DNA of 15,640 bases, from the NCBI GenBank assembly GCA_002373595.1, contig DFKT01000028.1:1-15640 (forward strand), given 5' to 3'. Of this stretch, positions 1 to 5,872 are shown in pieces (within the stretch, counting starts at the first letter, position 1; each line of letters begins with the position of its first letter). The stretch is from Lachnospiraceae bacterium UBA3638. GTDB taxonomy: Bacteria > Bacillota > Clostridia > Lachnospirales > Lachnospiraceae. The notes beneath the pieces are model-generated. The model saw only the letters and a program-made list of their open reading frames with translations, had not been told where the DNA came from and did no database searches. The translations under genes were made by a program, and so were the position numbers.

Positions 1-800
1 CTCCCGGATACGGCGACAGAAGAAAAGCTATGCTCGAGGATATCGCTATCCTTACCGGCGGTACCGTTATCAGCTCAGAGCTTGGATATGAGCTTAAGGA
101 TGCTACTCTTGATATGCTCGGAACCGCTAAGTCCGTTAAGGTTCAGAAAGAGAACACCATCATCGTTGACGGTGAAGGTAAGAAGAAGGACATCCAGGCT
201 CGTATTGCTCAGATAAAGAAGATGATCGAAGAGACCACTTCCGATTTCGACAGAGAGAAGCTTCAGGAGAGACTGGCTAAGCTCGCAGGCGGAGTTGCAG
301 TTATCCGTGTAGGTGCTGCTACCGAGACCGAGATGAAGGAAGCTAAGCTTCGTCTTGAGGATGCTCTTGCAGCTACCCGTGCAGCTGTTGAGGAAGGTAT
401 CATCGCAGGAGGCGGATCCGCATATATCCACGCTGCTAAGGAAGTTGAAAAGCTTGCTGACAAGCTTGACGGAGATGAGAAGACCGGAGCAAGAGTCGTA
501 CTCAAGGCTCTCGAGGCACCTCTTCGCATGATCGCTACCAACGCAGGACTTGAGGGCAGCGTTATCGTAAACAAGGTTCGTGAGTCCAAGGCAGGAGTAG
601 GATTCGATGTTCTCTCCGAGACCTATGTAAACATGGTAGATGCAGGAATTCTTGACCCCGCAAAGGTTACCAAGAGCGCTCTTCAGAACGCTACCAGCGT
701 AGCAAGCACACTCCTTACCACTGAGAGTGTTGTTGCAAACATCAAAGAAGAAACTCCCGCAATGCCCGCAGGCGGCGCAGGAATGGGCGGAATGATGTGA
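1..800 (+). CDS. groEL: Chaperonin GroEL, C-terminal half (5' end outside window)
   Basis: Large subunit of the ATP-dependent GroEL/GroES chaperonin, which folds cytosolic proteins inside a double ring. The frame is open from base 3 ([10 protein letters not shown]...) to TGA at 798-800, giving about 265 residues. By comparison with the usual length of about 540 residues, this is the second half: the end of the apical domain, the second intermediate segment and the C-terminal equatorial domain. Family hallmarks visible are [19 protein letters not shown], the [11 protein letters not shown] stretch, [10 protein letters not shown](I/V)AGGG, and the Gly/Met-rich tail ending GAGMGGMM. Met at base 30 is internal, not a start. 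groES would be expected upstream, outside the window. A strong terminator follows 17 bases after the stop. Identification is secure. Confidence 0.98.
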   Translation, partial: PGYGDRRKAMLEDIAILTGGTVISSELGYELKDATLDMLGTAKSVKVQKENTIIVDGEGKKKDIQARIAQIKKMIEETTSDFDREKLQERLAKLAGGVAVIRVGAATETEMKEAKLRLEDALAATRAAVEEGIIAGGGSAYIHAAKEVEKLADKLDGDEKTGARVVLKALEAPLRMIATNAGLEGSVIVNKVRESKAGVGFDVLSETYVNMVDAGILDPAKVTKSALQNATSVASTLLTTESVVANIKEETPAMPAGGAGMGGMM

Positions 801-817
801 GCGTAAGCTGAGCCGTG

Positions 818-882
818 AAAAAAAGAAACCGTCATGGTACGAGCGTGCTTGCACGCAGAGGACCATGGCGGTTTCTTTTTTT
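818..882. terminator. Intrinsic terminator after groEL, probably bidirectional
   Basis: A 21-bp stem (818-838 with 862-882) has one G-U pair, an A-run on the left and a T-run (TTTCTTTTTTT) on the right, so it can act on both strands. Inside the main stem a second hairpin, GCGTGC TT GCACGC (843-856), caps it. It lies directly behind the groEL stop and insulates groEL from the region downstream. Confidence 0.93.
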
Positions 883-891
883 ATAGGGCGA

Positions 892-944
892 AGCCCGTAC
901 ATTCGGAAAAATTTTGTCCTTCAAATTTTTCCGAATGTACGGCT
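892..944. repeat. Perfect 20-bp-stem palindrome of unknown role
   Basis: CCGTACATTCGGAAAAATTT (895-914) is exactly complementary to 923-942 across an 8-base loop. The pairing extends outward by AG/CT with a single bulged C. No T-run follows, so it is not a classical terminator. It lies between the groEL terminator and the first long repeat element and could be a second stop, a DNA hairpin, or the trace of a mobile element. It contains no credible open frame. Confidence 0.8.
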
Positions 945-960
945 CGGCTTAATACTATAA

Positions 961-1174
961 GGCGCGAGCCCGGCGGCATATGTTTTTCAAGCCGGTGCTC
1001 TGCTGCTAAGCTCGCTTGTCCCGCTAAGAGCAAAAACGCCCTCGCTTAACTCGCGACGCTCGCACTATGTTGTGCGAGCTGCTCGGACAGGGCGCTCGGG
1101 ACCGTTTTCCGCGGGACTGCGCTTGCTAAGCGCGGCGCAAGGCTTTGAAAAACATACACCGCCGTGCTCGCGCC
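961..1174 (+). repeat. Long self-complementary repeat element, copy 1
   Basis: An imperfect inverted repeat of about 214 bp. The outer arms 961-993 (GGCGCGAGC.CGGCGG..TATGTTTTTCAA) and 1141-1174 are complementary with few mismatches. They enclose a 138-bp core (992-1129) that occurs again, reverse-complemented, at 2870-3007 with only two substitutions (bases 1029 and 1090). Further nested pairings can be read: 1018-1024 with 1111-1117 (GTCCCGC/GCGGGAC), 1033-1038 with 1103-1108 (AAAACG/CGTTTT), and an apical hairpin 1058-1065 with 1072-1079 (GCTCGCAC/GTGCGAGC). The whole can therefore form a rod or cruciform. Short open frames crossing it look like by-products of its composition. With the flanking hairpins it accounts for most of the 504-base gap after groEL. 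It could be a dispersed REP- or MITE-like repeat or a structured RNA; I do not recognise a named family. Confidence 0.88.
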
Positions 1175-1233
1175 CTATACATAGAATACCGTTGGTTATA
1201 CATTTTTGTCGATGAGTTCATTCTTCTAAATAA

Positions 1234-1245
1234 TGTTTGCAAACA
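1234..1245. promoter_or_regulatory. Operator-like palindrome 1 (upstream of the ATPase gene)
   Basis: TGTTTGCAAACA is a perfect 12-base palindrome preceded by AATAA-type sequence. It overlaps the -35 region of the proposed ATPase promoter. It shares AATAATGTTTG.AAACA with a second palindrome whose centre is 33 bp downstream, close to three helical turns. This suggests two sites for the same dimeric repressor. Confidence 0.65.
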
Positions 1246-1264
1246 CTAAAAACACGTGTATAAT
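1236..1264 (+). promoter_or_regulatory. Probable sigma-A promoter for the AAA ATPase gene
   Basis: A consensus -10 TATAAT (1259-1264) is preceded, at 17 bases, by a weak -35 TTTGCA (1236-1241). The start of transcription would fall near 1271, inside the second palindrome, so a bound protein would block initiation. Coding begins at 1305. Confidence 0.65.
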
Positions 1265-1283
1265 AATGTTTGTAAACATTATT
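1262..1283. promoter_or_regulatory. Operator-like palindrome 2 (over the predicted transcription start)
   Basis: Ten-base arms AATAATGTTT and AAACATTATT are exact complements around a central GT. The site overlaps the last bases of the -10 and the predicted +1 of the ATPase promoter. It resembles the palindrome at 1234-1245, which supports specific repression. No regulator gene is adjacent, so the binding protein is unknown. Confidence 0.72.
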
Positions 1284-1304
1284 TGTTGCAGAGGGTGAAC
1301 TTTT

Positions 1305-2516
1305 ATGGAAATAGAAGAATATTACAGAATTCTGGATTTATCGAACAGAAGAATTCGAGAGAACAGTTACACAACCATGAGGTTTTTGTTGGATAAGATT
1401 GATTGGCGTGATCGGTTAATCTGCATATCCGGTTCAAGAGGCTGCGGAAAAACAACCATGATCTTGCAGCATATTAGTTCTGCTTTTGAGAAGAATCTTG
1501 AAAGCGCGTTGTATGTGTCACTTGATAATTTGTGGTTTGCAACTAATTCGTTGTCTGAATTGGCTGATATGCATTATAAAAACGGTGGGACTCATATTTT
1601 TCTGGATGAGGTTCATTATTTAAAAGATTGGCAGATGATCATAAAGAATCTTTATGATGAGCATCCGAAGCTGAATATAGTATATACAGGTTCTTCTCTT
1701 CTACGAATAGACTATGAAAGCGGAGATTTGTCCAGAAGACAGGTTGTGTATAGTCTTCCAGGGTTGTCTTTCAGAGAATATTTGAATTTTGAGGATGTCA
1801 TAGATACAGAAAACTTGTCTTTAGAGGAACTTCTTGAAGATCATAAAAAGATAGCTGAAGAACTCGCTCCAAACAAGGCTATATTGAAACATTTTTCTGA
1901 TTATCTTTTGTATGGTTATTACCCGTTTTATAAAGAGGTATATGCTGGATATGAGCAAAGAGTATCTCAGATAACCAATCAAATATTGGAAAGTGATTAT
2001 CCTGCTGTGGAGAAGATCAACTATTCGACAGTTCAAAAGATAAAAAAGATGCTTTATATACTGGCGCAAACTTGTCCGCAAACGCCTAAGATGACAGAAC
2101 TCTATGCTCAGCTTGATACTGATAGAAATCAAGGTTTAAAAATGCTTTATATTCTTGAAAGAGCAAATCTTTTAAACATTCTGTCATCCGAGAAGGCGAC
2201 GCTTAAAAATATGGCAAGACCGGATAAAATATATTGCGATAATCCCAACATAATGTATTCATTGACTAAGAATATTAATGTTGGGACGAAGAGGGAAACA
2301 TTCTTTTTGAATCAATTGAAGGCAGCCGGACATGAGGTTCTTTATCCGCCCAAGGGTGATTTTATAGTAGATGGAAAATATATATTTGAAGTTGGCGGAA
2401 AGGATAAATCGTTCGATCAGATAAAGGATATCCCCGATAGCTTTTTGGCGATTGATGATGCGGAAGTAGGAAGGGGTAACAGAATACCGCTTTGGATGTT
2501 TGGGCTTTTGTATTAA
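1305..2516 (+). CDS. AAA_14/DUF4143-like ATPase with nuclease-like C-terminal domain
   Basis: A 403-residue soluble P-loop ATPase of unknown role. Visible features are Walker A GSRGCGKT (residues 43-50), Walker B HIFLDE (97-102), a sensor-1-like YTGSS (127-131) and the LSFREYL segment (155-160) typical of AAA_14 proteins. A helical middle region follows. The C-terminal domain (about 330-403) has E331, D352 and E362-V-G-G-K366, a spacing like that of PD-(D/E)XK nuclease folds as in DUF4143. Catalysis is not proven. The start is ATG 1305 behind GAGGGTGA (1291-1298). The gene stands alone, controlled by a promoter within two palindromes, and is flanked by inverted repeat elements. It is visibly AT-richer than its neighbours (for example 21 of 60 G+C at 1981-2040, against 34 of 60 in infB at 8401-8460), which suggests horizontal acquisition. 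Relatives are often annotated simply as ATP-binding proteins. A defence or mobile-element role is speculation. Confidence 0.85.
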   Translation: MEIEEYYRILDLSNRRIRENSYTTMRFLLDKIDWRDRLICISGSRGCGKTTMILQHISSAFEKNLESALYVSLDNLWFATNSLSELADMHYKNGGTHIFLDEVHYLKDWQMIIKNLYDEHPKLNIVYTGSSLLRIDYESGDLSRRQVVYSLPGLSFREYLNFEDVIDTENLSLEELLEDHKKIAEELAPNKAILKHFSDYLLYGYYPFYKEVYAGYEQRVSQITNQILESDYPAVEKINYSTVQKIKKMLYILAQTCPQTPKMTELYAQLDTDRNQGLKMLYILERANLLNILSSEKATLKNMARPDKIYCDNPNIMYSLTKNINVGTKRETFFLNQLKAAGHEVLYPPKGDFIVDGKYIFEVGGKDKSFDQIKDIPDSFLAIDDAEVGRGNRIPLWMFGLLY

Positions 2517-2649
2517 TCGGTATTACCATCGACGACTTGAAAATTAACGATGCTCGGCACAAATTCGGCGGTATATACCTGCGGGGAATGCGCACGGCAA
2601 TAGTGTTCAAATTTGCAAAGTGACGAAGGTTAAAGGAAAGAAACTTTAT
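2517..2649. other. Intergenic stretch without a supported gene
   Basis: No terminator with a T-run is evident after the ATPase stop. On the plus strand a frame from 2519 to TGA at 2621-2623 reads through about 34 sense codons without a start or ribosome binding site. It may be chance or a gene scrap. Short palindromes (GGTATTACC, GGTATATACC) are present. The rest of the 607-base gap up to the SGNH hydrolase start holds the minus-strand remnant, repeat copy 2 and a promoter, described separately. Confidence 0.4.
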
Positions 2650-2817
2650 TTATTCATTCGATACCAGAAGAAAGGATTGATGGAGTTCTTTTTTATCTAT
2701 CTTGTCATCCATTGCGCAGATGGCTGCGATGAAATTGATCAGCGTGTCCACACCGTCATCATCGAGATAACCGCTTATCTTCCTTACAATGTTAAATGAG
2801 CGTTGAGGATCGTGGGG
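2650..2817 (-). pseudogene. C-terminal remnant of an unrecognised protein
   Basis: Read on the minus strand, a frame ending in TAA (2650-2652) encodes about 55 residues with a protein-like pattern. It contains IVRKISGYLDDDGVDTLINF, then AAICAMDDKIDKKEL, then a short hydrophobic-polar end (LLVSNE). Alternating acidic and hydrophobic residues suggest amphipathic helices. No ATG, GTG or TTG with a ribosome binding site opens this frame. Upstream it runs into the arm and core of repeat copy 2, where it meets an in-frame TAA. The simplest reading is the 3' end of a gene whose front was removed or displaced when the repeat element or the ATPase island arrived. I do not recognise the family. It could also be chance, though the codon pattern argues against that. 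Confidence 0.45.
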
Positions 2818-3038
2818 CGATAATATATGTTTTCGGACCCTTGCAGGCGCATGTATGCGCCTATGCGCATTAGCAAGCGCAGTCCCGCGGAAAACGGTCC
2901 CGAGCGCCTTGTCCGAGCAGCTCGCACAACATAGTGCGAGCGTCGCGAGTTAAGCGAGGGCGTTTTTGCCCTTAGCGGGACAAGCGAGCTTAGCAGCAGA
3001 GCACCGGGGCTGAAAACATATACCATCGCCCACGATCC
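2807..3038 (-). repeat. Long self-complementary repeat element, copy 2 (inverted)
   Basis: The 138-bp core 2870-3007 is the reverse complement of 992-1129 with two substitutions and no indel. The outer arms GGATCGTGGGGCGAT..TATATGTTTTC (2807-2835) and 3012-3038 pair with each other. Their distal part has a sequence unrelated to the arms of copy 1. Only the core-proximal TATGTTTT/AAAACATA part is shared. Between arm and core there is an extra perfect hairpin, AGGCGCAT GT ATGCGCCT (2845-2862), absent from copy 1. The apical GCTCGCAC/GTGCGAGC hairpin lies at 2920-2941. The element ends about 20 bases before the -35 box of the next gene. Confidence 0.88.
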
Positions 3039-3057
3039 CGTATATATTTCCCACGAC

Positions 3058-3086
3058 TTGCACACTTTCAGTCTCCTCGATATAAT
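3058..3086 (+). promoter_or_regulatory. Sigma-A promoter for the SGNH hydrolase gene
   Basis: TTGCAC (3058-3063), a 17-base spacer and a consensus TATAAT (3081-3086). Transcription would start near 3093, about 30 bases before the ATG at 3124. The promoter directly follows repeat copy 2. Confidence 0.85.
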
Positions 3087-3123
3087 ATCCCCGTAACTTT
3101 TGAAACACAAAAAGGAACACATC

Positions 3124-3999
3124 ATGAAAAGAAAACTCGCATTCACACTTGCACTCATCCTTGCATTCCTTACTTTCTCAGGATTCGCATACAGGGAAGA
3201 TGATGTAAGATTTATATCGGCACCCGTTGCCGCAGGGAATCTCATCCTGCAGACCAATACCCAGGTCCTTCGCGTGGCGGAGAATACCATCTACTATAAG
3301 GGTGGCGTCTACACCGTTCCCGATGAGTATCTCAAGACCTGGAACGAGCAGTACCCCAATATGCTTGCAACCGGCGATATCCGCGGCACCATCCTCATGA
3401 AGGATAATAATTCCGATATTGTCTTTATCGGTGACTCCCGCATGGTATTCATGTACTATCATGGTATAGACAAAGAAGCACCGCAGGAAAGACAGGATCT
3501 TACCAACAGCATCTCTTGGATAGCTCAGAGCGGAGAGGGACTTGACTGGTTTATCGAATACGCTTTCCCGGCACTGTACAATGACGCGTCGTATGTGGGC
3601 AAGACCATAGTGATCTCGCTCGGGACCAATGACCTTACCGGCAATTACAATGCAATGATCAAGAGATATAAGCAGACTCTTATAAACCTCACCGTGCTCA
3701 TGCCCGGCTGCAATATCTGCGTTACCACTATCAATCCCGGTGAGGGACCTAAGGGCAAAGGATACAATTACAGAATAGAGAGATTCAATCAGATGCTGAG
3801 AACCCAGCTCCCTCCCGGCATACATGTCATCGACGGATATGCTCTCTGCGACACTTATATCCCCCGCACCTATCTTCCCAATGACGGTGTCCACTTTGAC
3901 AGTGTCTTCAATTATGCTATGGAGAATTTCTACTATTCCGAGGCTAAGAGGATATCGGATGAGTCAAAAGCCGCCGCAGCCGCGCCCGGAGCATTCTGA
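3124..3999 (+). CDS. Secreted SGNH/GDSL-type hydrolase
   Basis: A 291-residue predicted extracytoplasmic esterase or acyl-hydrolase. An N-terminal signal sequence is clear: MKRK, then a hydrophobic run to about residue 19, then SGFA as a likely cleavage zone. The SGNH blocks follow in order: GDSRM (103-107, nucleophile S105), a Gly-containing segment SGEGL (136-140), LGTND (166-170, oxyanion N169), and DGVH (254-257, catalytic D254 and H257). All key residues are present, so it should be active. The substrate cannot be read from sequence; O-acetyl groups of peptidoglycan or plant polysaccharide are possibilities. The start at ATG 3124 is chosen because AAAGGA (3111-3116) precedes it and it begins the signal peptide; an upstream TTG at 3100 lacks both. 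The gene is monocistronic with its own promoter. A GCGGAAA/TTTCCGC hairpin (4003-4025) follows the stop. Confidence 0.88.
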   Translation: MKRKLAFTLALILAFLTFSGFAYREDDVRFISAPVAAGNLILQTNTQVLRVAENTIYYKGGVYTVPDEYLKTWNEQYPNMLATGDIRGTILMKDNNSDIVFIGDSRMVFMYYHGIDKEAPQERQDLTNSISWIAQSGEGLDWFIEYAFPALYNDASYVGKTIVISLGTNDLTGNYNAMIKRYKQTLINLTVLMPGCNICVTTINPGEGPKGKGYNYRIERFNQMLRTQLPPGIHVIDGYALCDTYIPRTYLPNDGVHFDSVFNYAMENFYYSEAKRISDESKAAAAAPGAF

Positions 4000-4012
4000 T
4001 TGGCGGAAACAT

Positions 4013-4041
4013 TTGACTTTTCCGCATATTTGTAGTAAAGT
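4013..4041 (+). promoter_or_regulatory. Probable promoter of the rimP-nusA-infB operon
   Basis: TTGACT (4013-4018), a 17-base spacer and TAAAGT (4036-4041). Transcription would begin near 4048 and give a leader of about 120 nt that contains two hairpins. The -35 overlaps a small hairpin (4003-4025) in the 3' region of the preceding gene. Confidence 0.68.
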
Positions 4042-4060
4042 AACAGAGGTTTAAAGATTT

Positions 4061-4084
4061 GAGAGTGGCTTTCGGGCCACTCTC
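4061..4084 (+). terminator. Leader hairpin 1 of the rimP operon (possible attenuator)
   Basis: GAGAGTGGC (4061-4069) pairs perfectly with GCCACTCTC (4076-4084) around TTTCGG. The following AATTTAT is only modestly T-rich, so unaided termination would be weak. It sits at the very start of the predicted leader. It could be a NusA-stimulated attenuator or a backup terminator for the upstream gene. Confidence 0.55.
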
Positions 4085-4088
4085 AATT

Positions 4089-4121
4089 TATGATAAGAGA
4101 TGTAAAGCATCTCTTATCATA
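4089..4121 (+). promoter_or_regulatory. Leader hairpin 2 of the rimP operon
   Basis: A 14-bp perfect stem (4089-4102 with 4108-4121; arms TATGATAAGAGATG and its complement) with a 5-base loop TAAAG, four bases after hairpin 1. No T-run follows. It may stabilise the transcript, be an RNase target or take part in control of rimP. The rimP ribosome binding site at 4159-4164 lies outside it. Confidence 0.6.
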
Positions 4122-4169
4122 TGAGCAGGTAGCGAAGCAAATTGCGAATTTCCTTTATGAGGGGACAAA

Positions 4170-4664
4170 ATGGGAAGTGCAAAAGACTATGAGATCCGCA
4201 CTGAGAAGCTCTTAGAGCCCATTGCCGGGGCAAACGGAGTACGCATCTATGATGTGGAATTCGTAAAGGAAGGCTCGGAGTATTATCTGAGGGCGTACAT
4301 CGACAAGGACGGCGGAGTCGACATCGATGACTGTGAGAACGTGAGCAGAGCTTTGTCGGATGCATTGGATGCGGAGGACTACATAAGCGAAGCATACATC
4401 CTCGAAGTGTCCAGTCCGGGACTTGGACGCAAGATATGGAAGGACAGACATTTCGATGCGGCTATCGGACAGAGGATAGAGATCAAACTCTTCAGTCCCA
4501 GGAGCGCGGACGGCAAGACGGATGACAAGAAGGGAACCAAAGATTTCGAAGGTATCCTGAAGTCATATGACAAAGAGAGCATTACCATTACCGGAGACGG
4601 TGATGAAGAAATAACTTTTAAAAGAAACGAAACAGCAGTAATAAGACTTGCACTTGATTTTTAA
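4170..4664 (+). CDS. rimP: Ribosome maturation factor RimP
   Basis: Assists 30S subunit assembly in the cytosol. At 164 residues it has the family's usual size. The N-terminal alpha/beta domain holds the signature ILEVSSPGLGR (78-87), where most homologues have EVSSPGLDR. A C-terminal SH3-like beta domain follows (about 95-164). The start is ATG 4170 behind GAGGGG (4159-4164). It is the first gene of the translation operon, 29 bases before nusA. Its front is preceded by a leader with two hairpins. Identification is firm from the signature and from the universal rimP-nusA order. Confidence 0.95.
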   Translation: MGSAKDYEIRTEKLLEPIAGANGVRIYDVEFVKEGSEYYLRAYIDKDGGVDIDDCENVSRALSDALDAEDYISEAYILEVSSPGLGRKIWKDRHFDAAIGQRIEIKLFSPRSADGKTDDKKGTKDFEGILKSYDKESITITGDGDEEITFKRNETAVIRLALDF

Positions 4665-4693
4665 AACTAAATACTACGGAGGAAAAAGGAAAA

Positions 4694-5872
4694 ATGAACA
4701 GCGAACTTCTTGAAGCAATCGGAATGCTTGAGAGAGAGAAAGGAATCAGCCGTGAGGTTATCTTTGAGGCAATTGAGAACAGCCTTGTGACCGCATGCAG
4801 AAACCATTTCGGAAAGGCAGACAATGTTGTGGCAGTAATGGACAGAGACACTGCTGATTACGTCGTTTATGCAGAGAAAGAGGTAGTGGAGTCAAAGGCA
4901 GAGGTTGAGGACGATATGCTCCAGATCTCTCTCGATGATGCGAAGAAGATCTCATCCGAAGCTTCGGTAGGAGATATGTTGAGAGTAGAGCTCTCATCCA
5001 AAGAGTTTGGCCGTATCGCAACCATGAGCGCCAAGAACGTTATCCTTCAGAAGATCCGTGAGGAAGAGAGAAACGTTATCTACAATCAGTATTTTGAGCG
5101 TGAGAAGAATATCGTTACCGGTACCGTACAGAGATTTGTAGGACGCGGTGTCAGCATCAACCTTGGCCGTGCGGATGCAATGCTTGCAGAGAGCGAGATG
5201 GTAAAGGGTGAGCACTATAGACAGGGCGACAGACTTAAGGTTTACGTACTTGATGTCAAGTCCACTCCCAAGGGCCCCCGCATCAATGTCAGCCGCACTC
5301 ATCCGGAACTTGTACGCAGACTCTTCGAGAATGAAGTAACCGAGATCAGAGACGGTATCGTTGAGATCCGCAGCATCGCAAGAGAAGCGGGAAGCCGTAC
5401 CAAGATCGCTGTATGGAGCAATAATGAGAATGTAGATCCCGTTGGAGCATGTGTAGGAATGAACGGCTCGAGAGTAAGCGCGATCGTAGACGAGCTCCAC
5501 GGCGAGAAAATAGATATCGTTGCATGGGATGAGATCCCCGGAAACCTTGTACAGAATTCGCTCTCTCCCGCAACCGTTGTTGCGGTATTTGCGGATCCCG
5601 ATGAGAAGACCGCAAAGGTCGTTGTTCCCGATGATCAGCTTTCACTTGCGATCGGTAAGGAAGGACAGAATGCTCGCCTTGCAGCAAAGCTTACCGGATA
5701 TAAGATCGATATCAAGTCAGAGTCACAGGCTAAGGATACTCCCGGATTCCGTTATGAGGATTACCTCTATGACGAGGGTGAAGAGGCGTATGAAGAGGGC
5801 CAGGTATACTACGATGAGAACGGTCAGTATATAGGACCCGTAGAGGATGCGGAAGGTGAGCAGGAGCAGTAA
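4694..5872 (+). CDS. nusA: Transcription termination/antitermination factor NusA
   Basis: Binds RNA polymerase and nascent RNA to control pausing, intrinsic termination and antitermination. Order of domains in 392 residues: polymerase-binding N-terminal domain (1 to about 130), S1 domain (about 138-204), KH1 with GMNG (255-258) and KH2 with GKEG (321-324). A highly acidic, tyrosine-containing tail follows from about 352 (EDYLYDEGEEAYEEG...). There are no C-terminal acidic repeat domains of the proteobacterial type, as is normal in Firmicutes. The start is ATG 4694 with GGAGG at 4678-4682. The stop overlaps the start of rnpM by 26 bases, so the two are probably translationally coupled. In Bacillus subtilis NusA is known to limit its own operon through a leader terminator; the leader hairpins here may serve the same purpose. 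Confidence 0.97.
   Translation: MNSELLEAIGMLEREKGISREVIFEAIENSLVTACRNHFGKADNVVAVMDRDTADYVVYAEKEVVESKAEVEDDMLQISLDDAKKISSEASVGDMLRVELSSKEFGRIATMSAKNVILQKIREEERNVIYNQYFEREKNIVTGTVQRFVGRGVSINLGRADAMLAESEMVKGEHYRQGDRLKVYVLDVKSTPKGPRINVSRTHPELVRRLFENEVTEIRDGIVEIRSIAREAGSRTKIAVWSNNENVDPVGACVGMNGSRVSAIVDELHGEKIDIVAWDEIPGNLVQNSLSPATVVAVFADPDEKTAKVVVPDDQLSLAIGKEGQNARLAAKLTGYKIDIKSESQAKDTPGFRYEDYLYDEGEEAYEEGQVYYDENGQYIGPVEDAEGEQEQ

Noticed and set aside
75..902. A 275-codon minus-strand frame opposite groEL.
   Set aside because: Its start falls in the palindrome and it reads through the groEL terminator; the translation has no domain pattern, while the plus strand is unmistakably GroEL.
834..1049. Short plus-strand frame through the groEL terminator and repeat copy 1.
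   Set aside because: It covers two hairpins and part of a repeat core, with no ribosome binding site; it is a composition artefact.
2519..2623. About 34 sense codons on the plus strand just after the ATPase stop, possibly a gene scrap.
   Set aside because: Too short, with no start or ribosome binding site and no recognised sequence; chance is sufficient. Mentioned only in the intergenic entry.
961..3038. The inverted repeats as terminal repeats of an insertion sequence with the ATPase as transposase.
   Set aside because: The ATPase has no transposase motif (no DDE, HUH or recombinase signature), no target duplication was found, and each repeat is itself a complete self-complementary element.
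2784..3290. A 168-codon minus-strand frame across repeat copy 2 and the start of the SGNH gene.
   Set aside because: It translates the structured repeat core and runs antisense to a signal peptide; the near-identical copy 1 shows no matching gene.
4090..4215. A 41-codon upstream frame overlapping the start of rimP (MIRDVKHLLSYEQ...).
   Set aside because: Its ATG lies inside the stem of leader hairpin 2 and no ribosome binding site precedes it. It probably arises from the palindrome and the rimP start in another frame.
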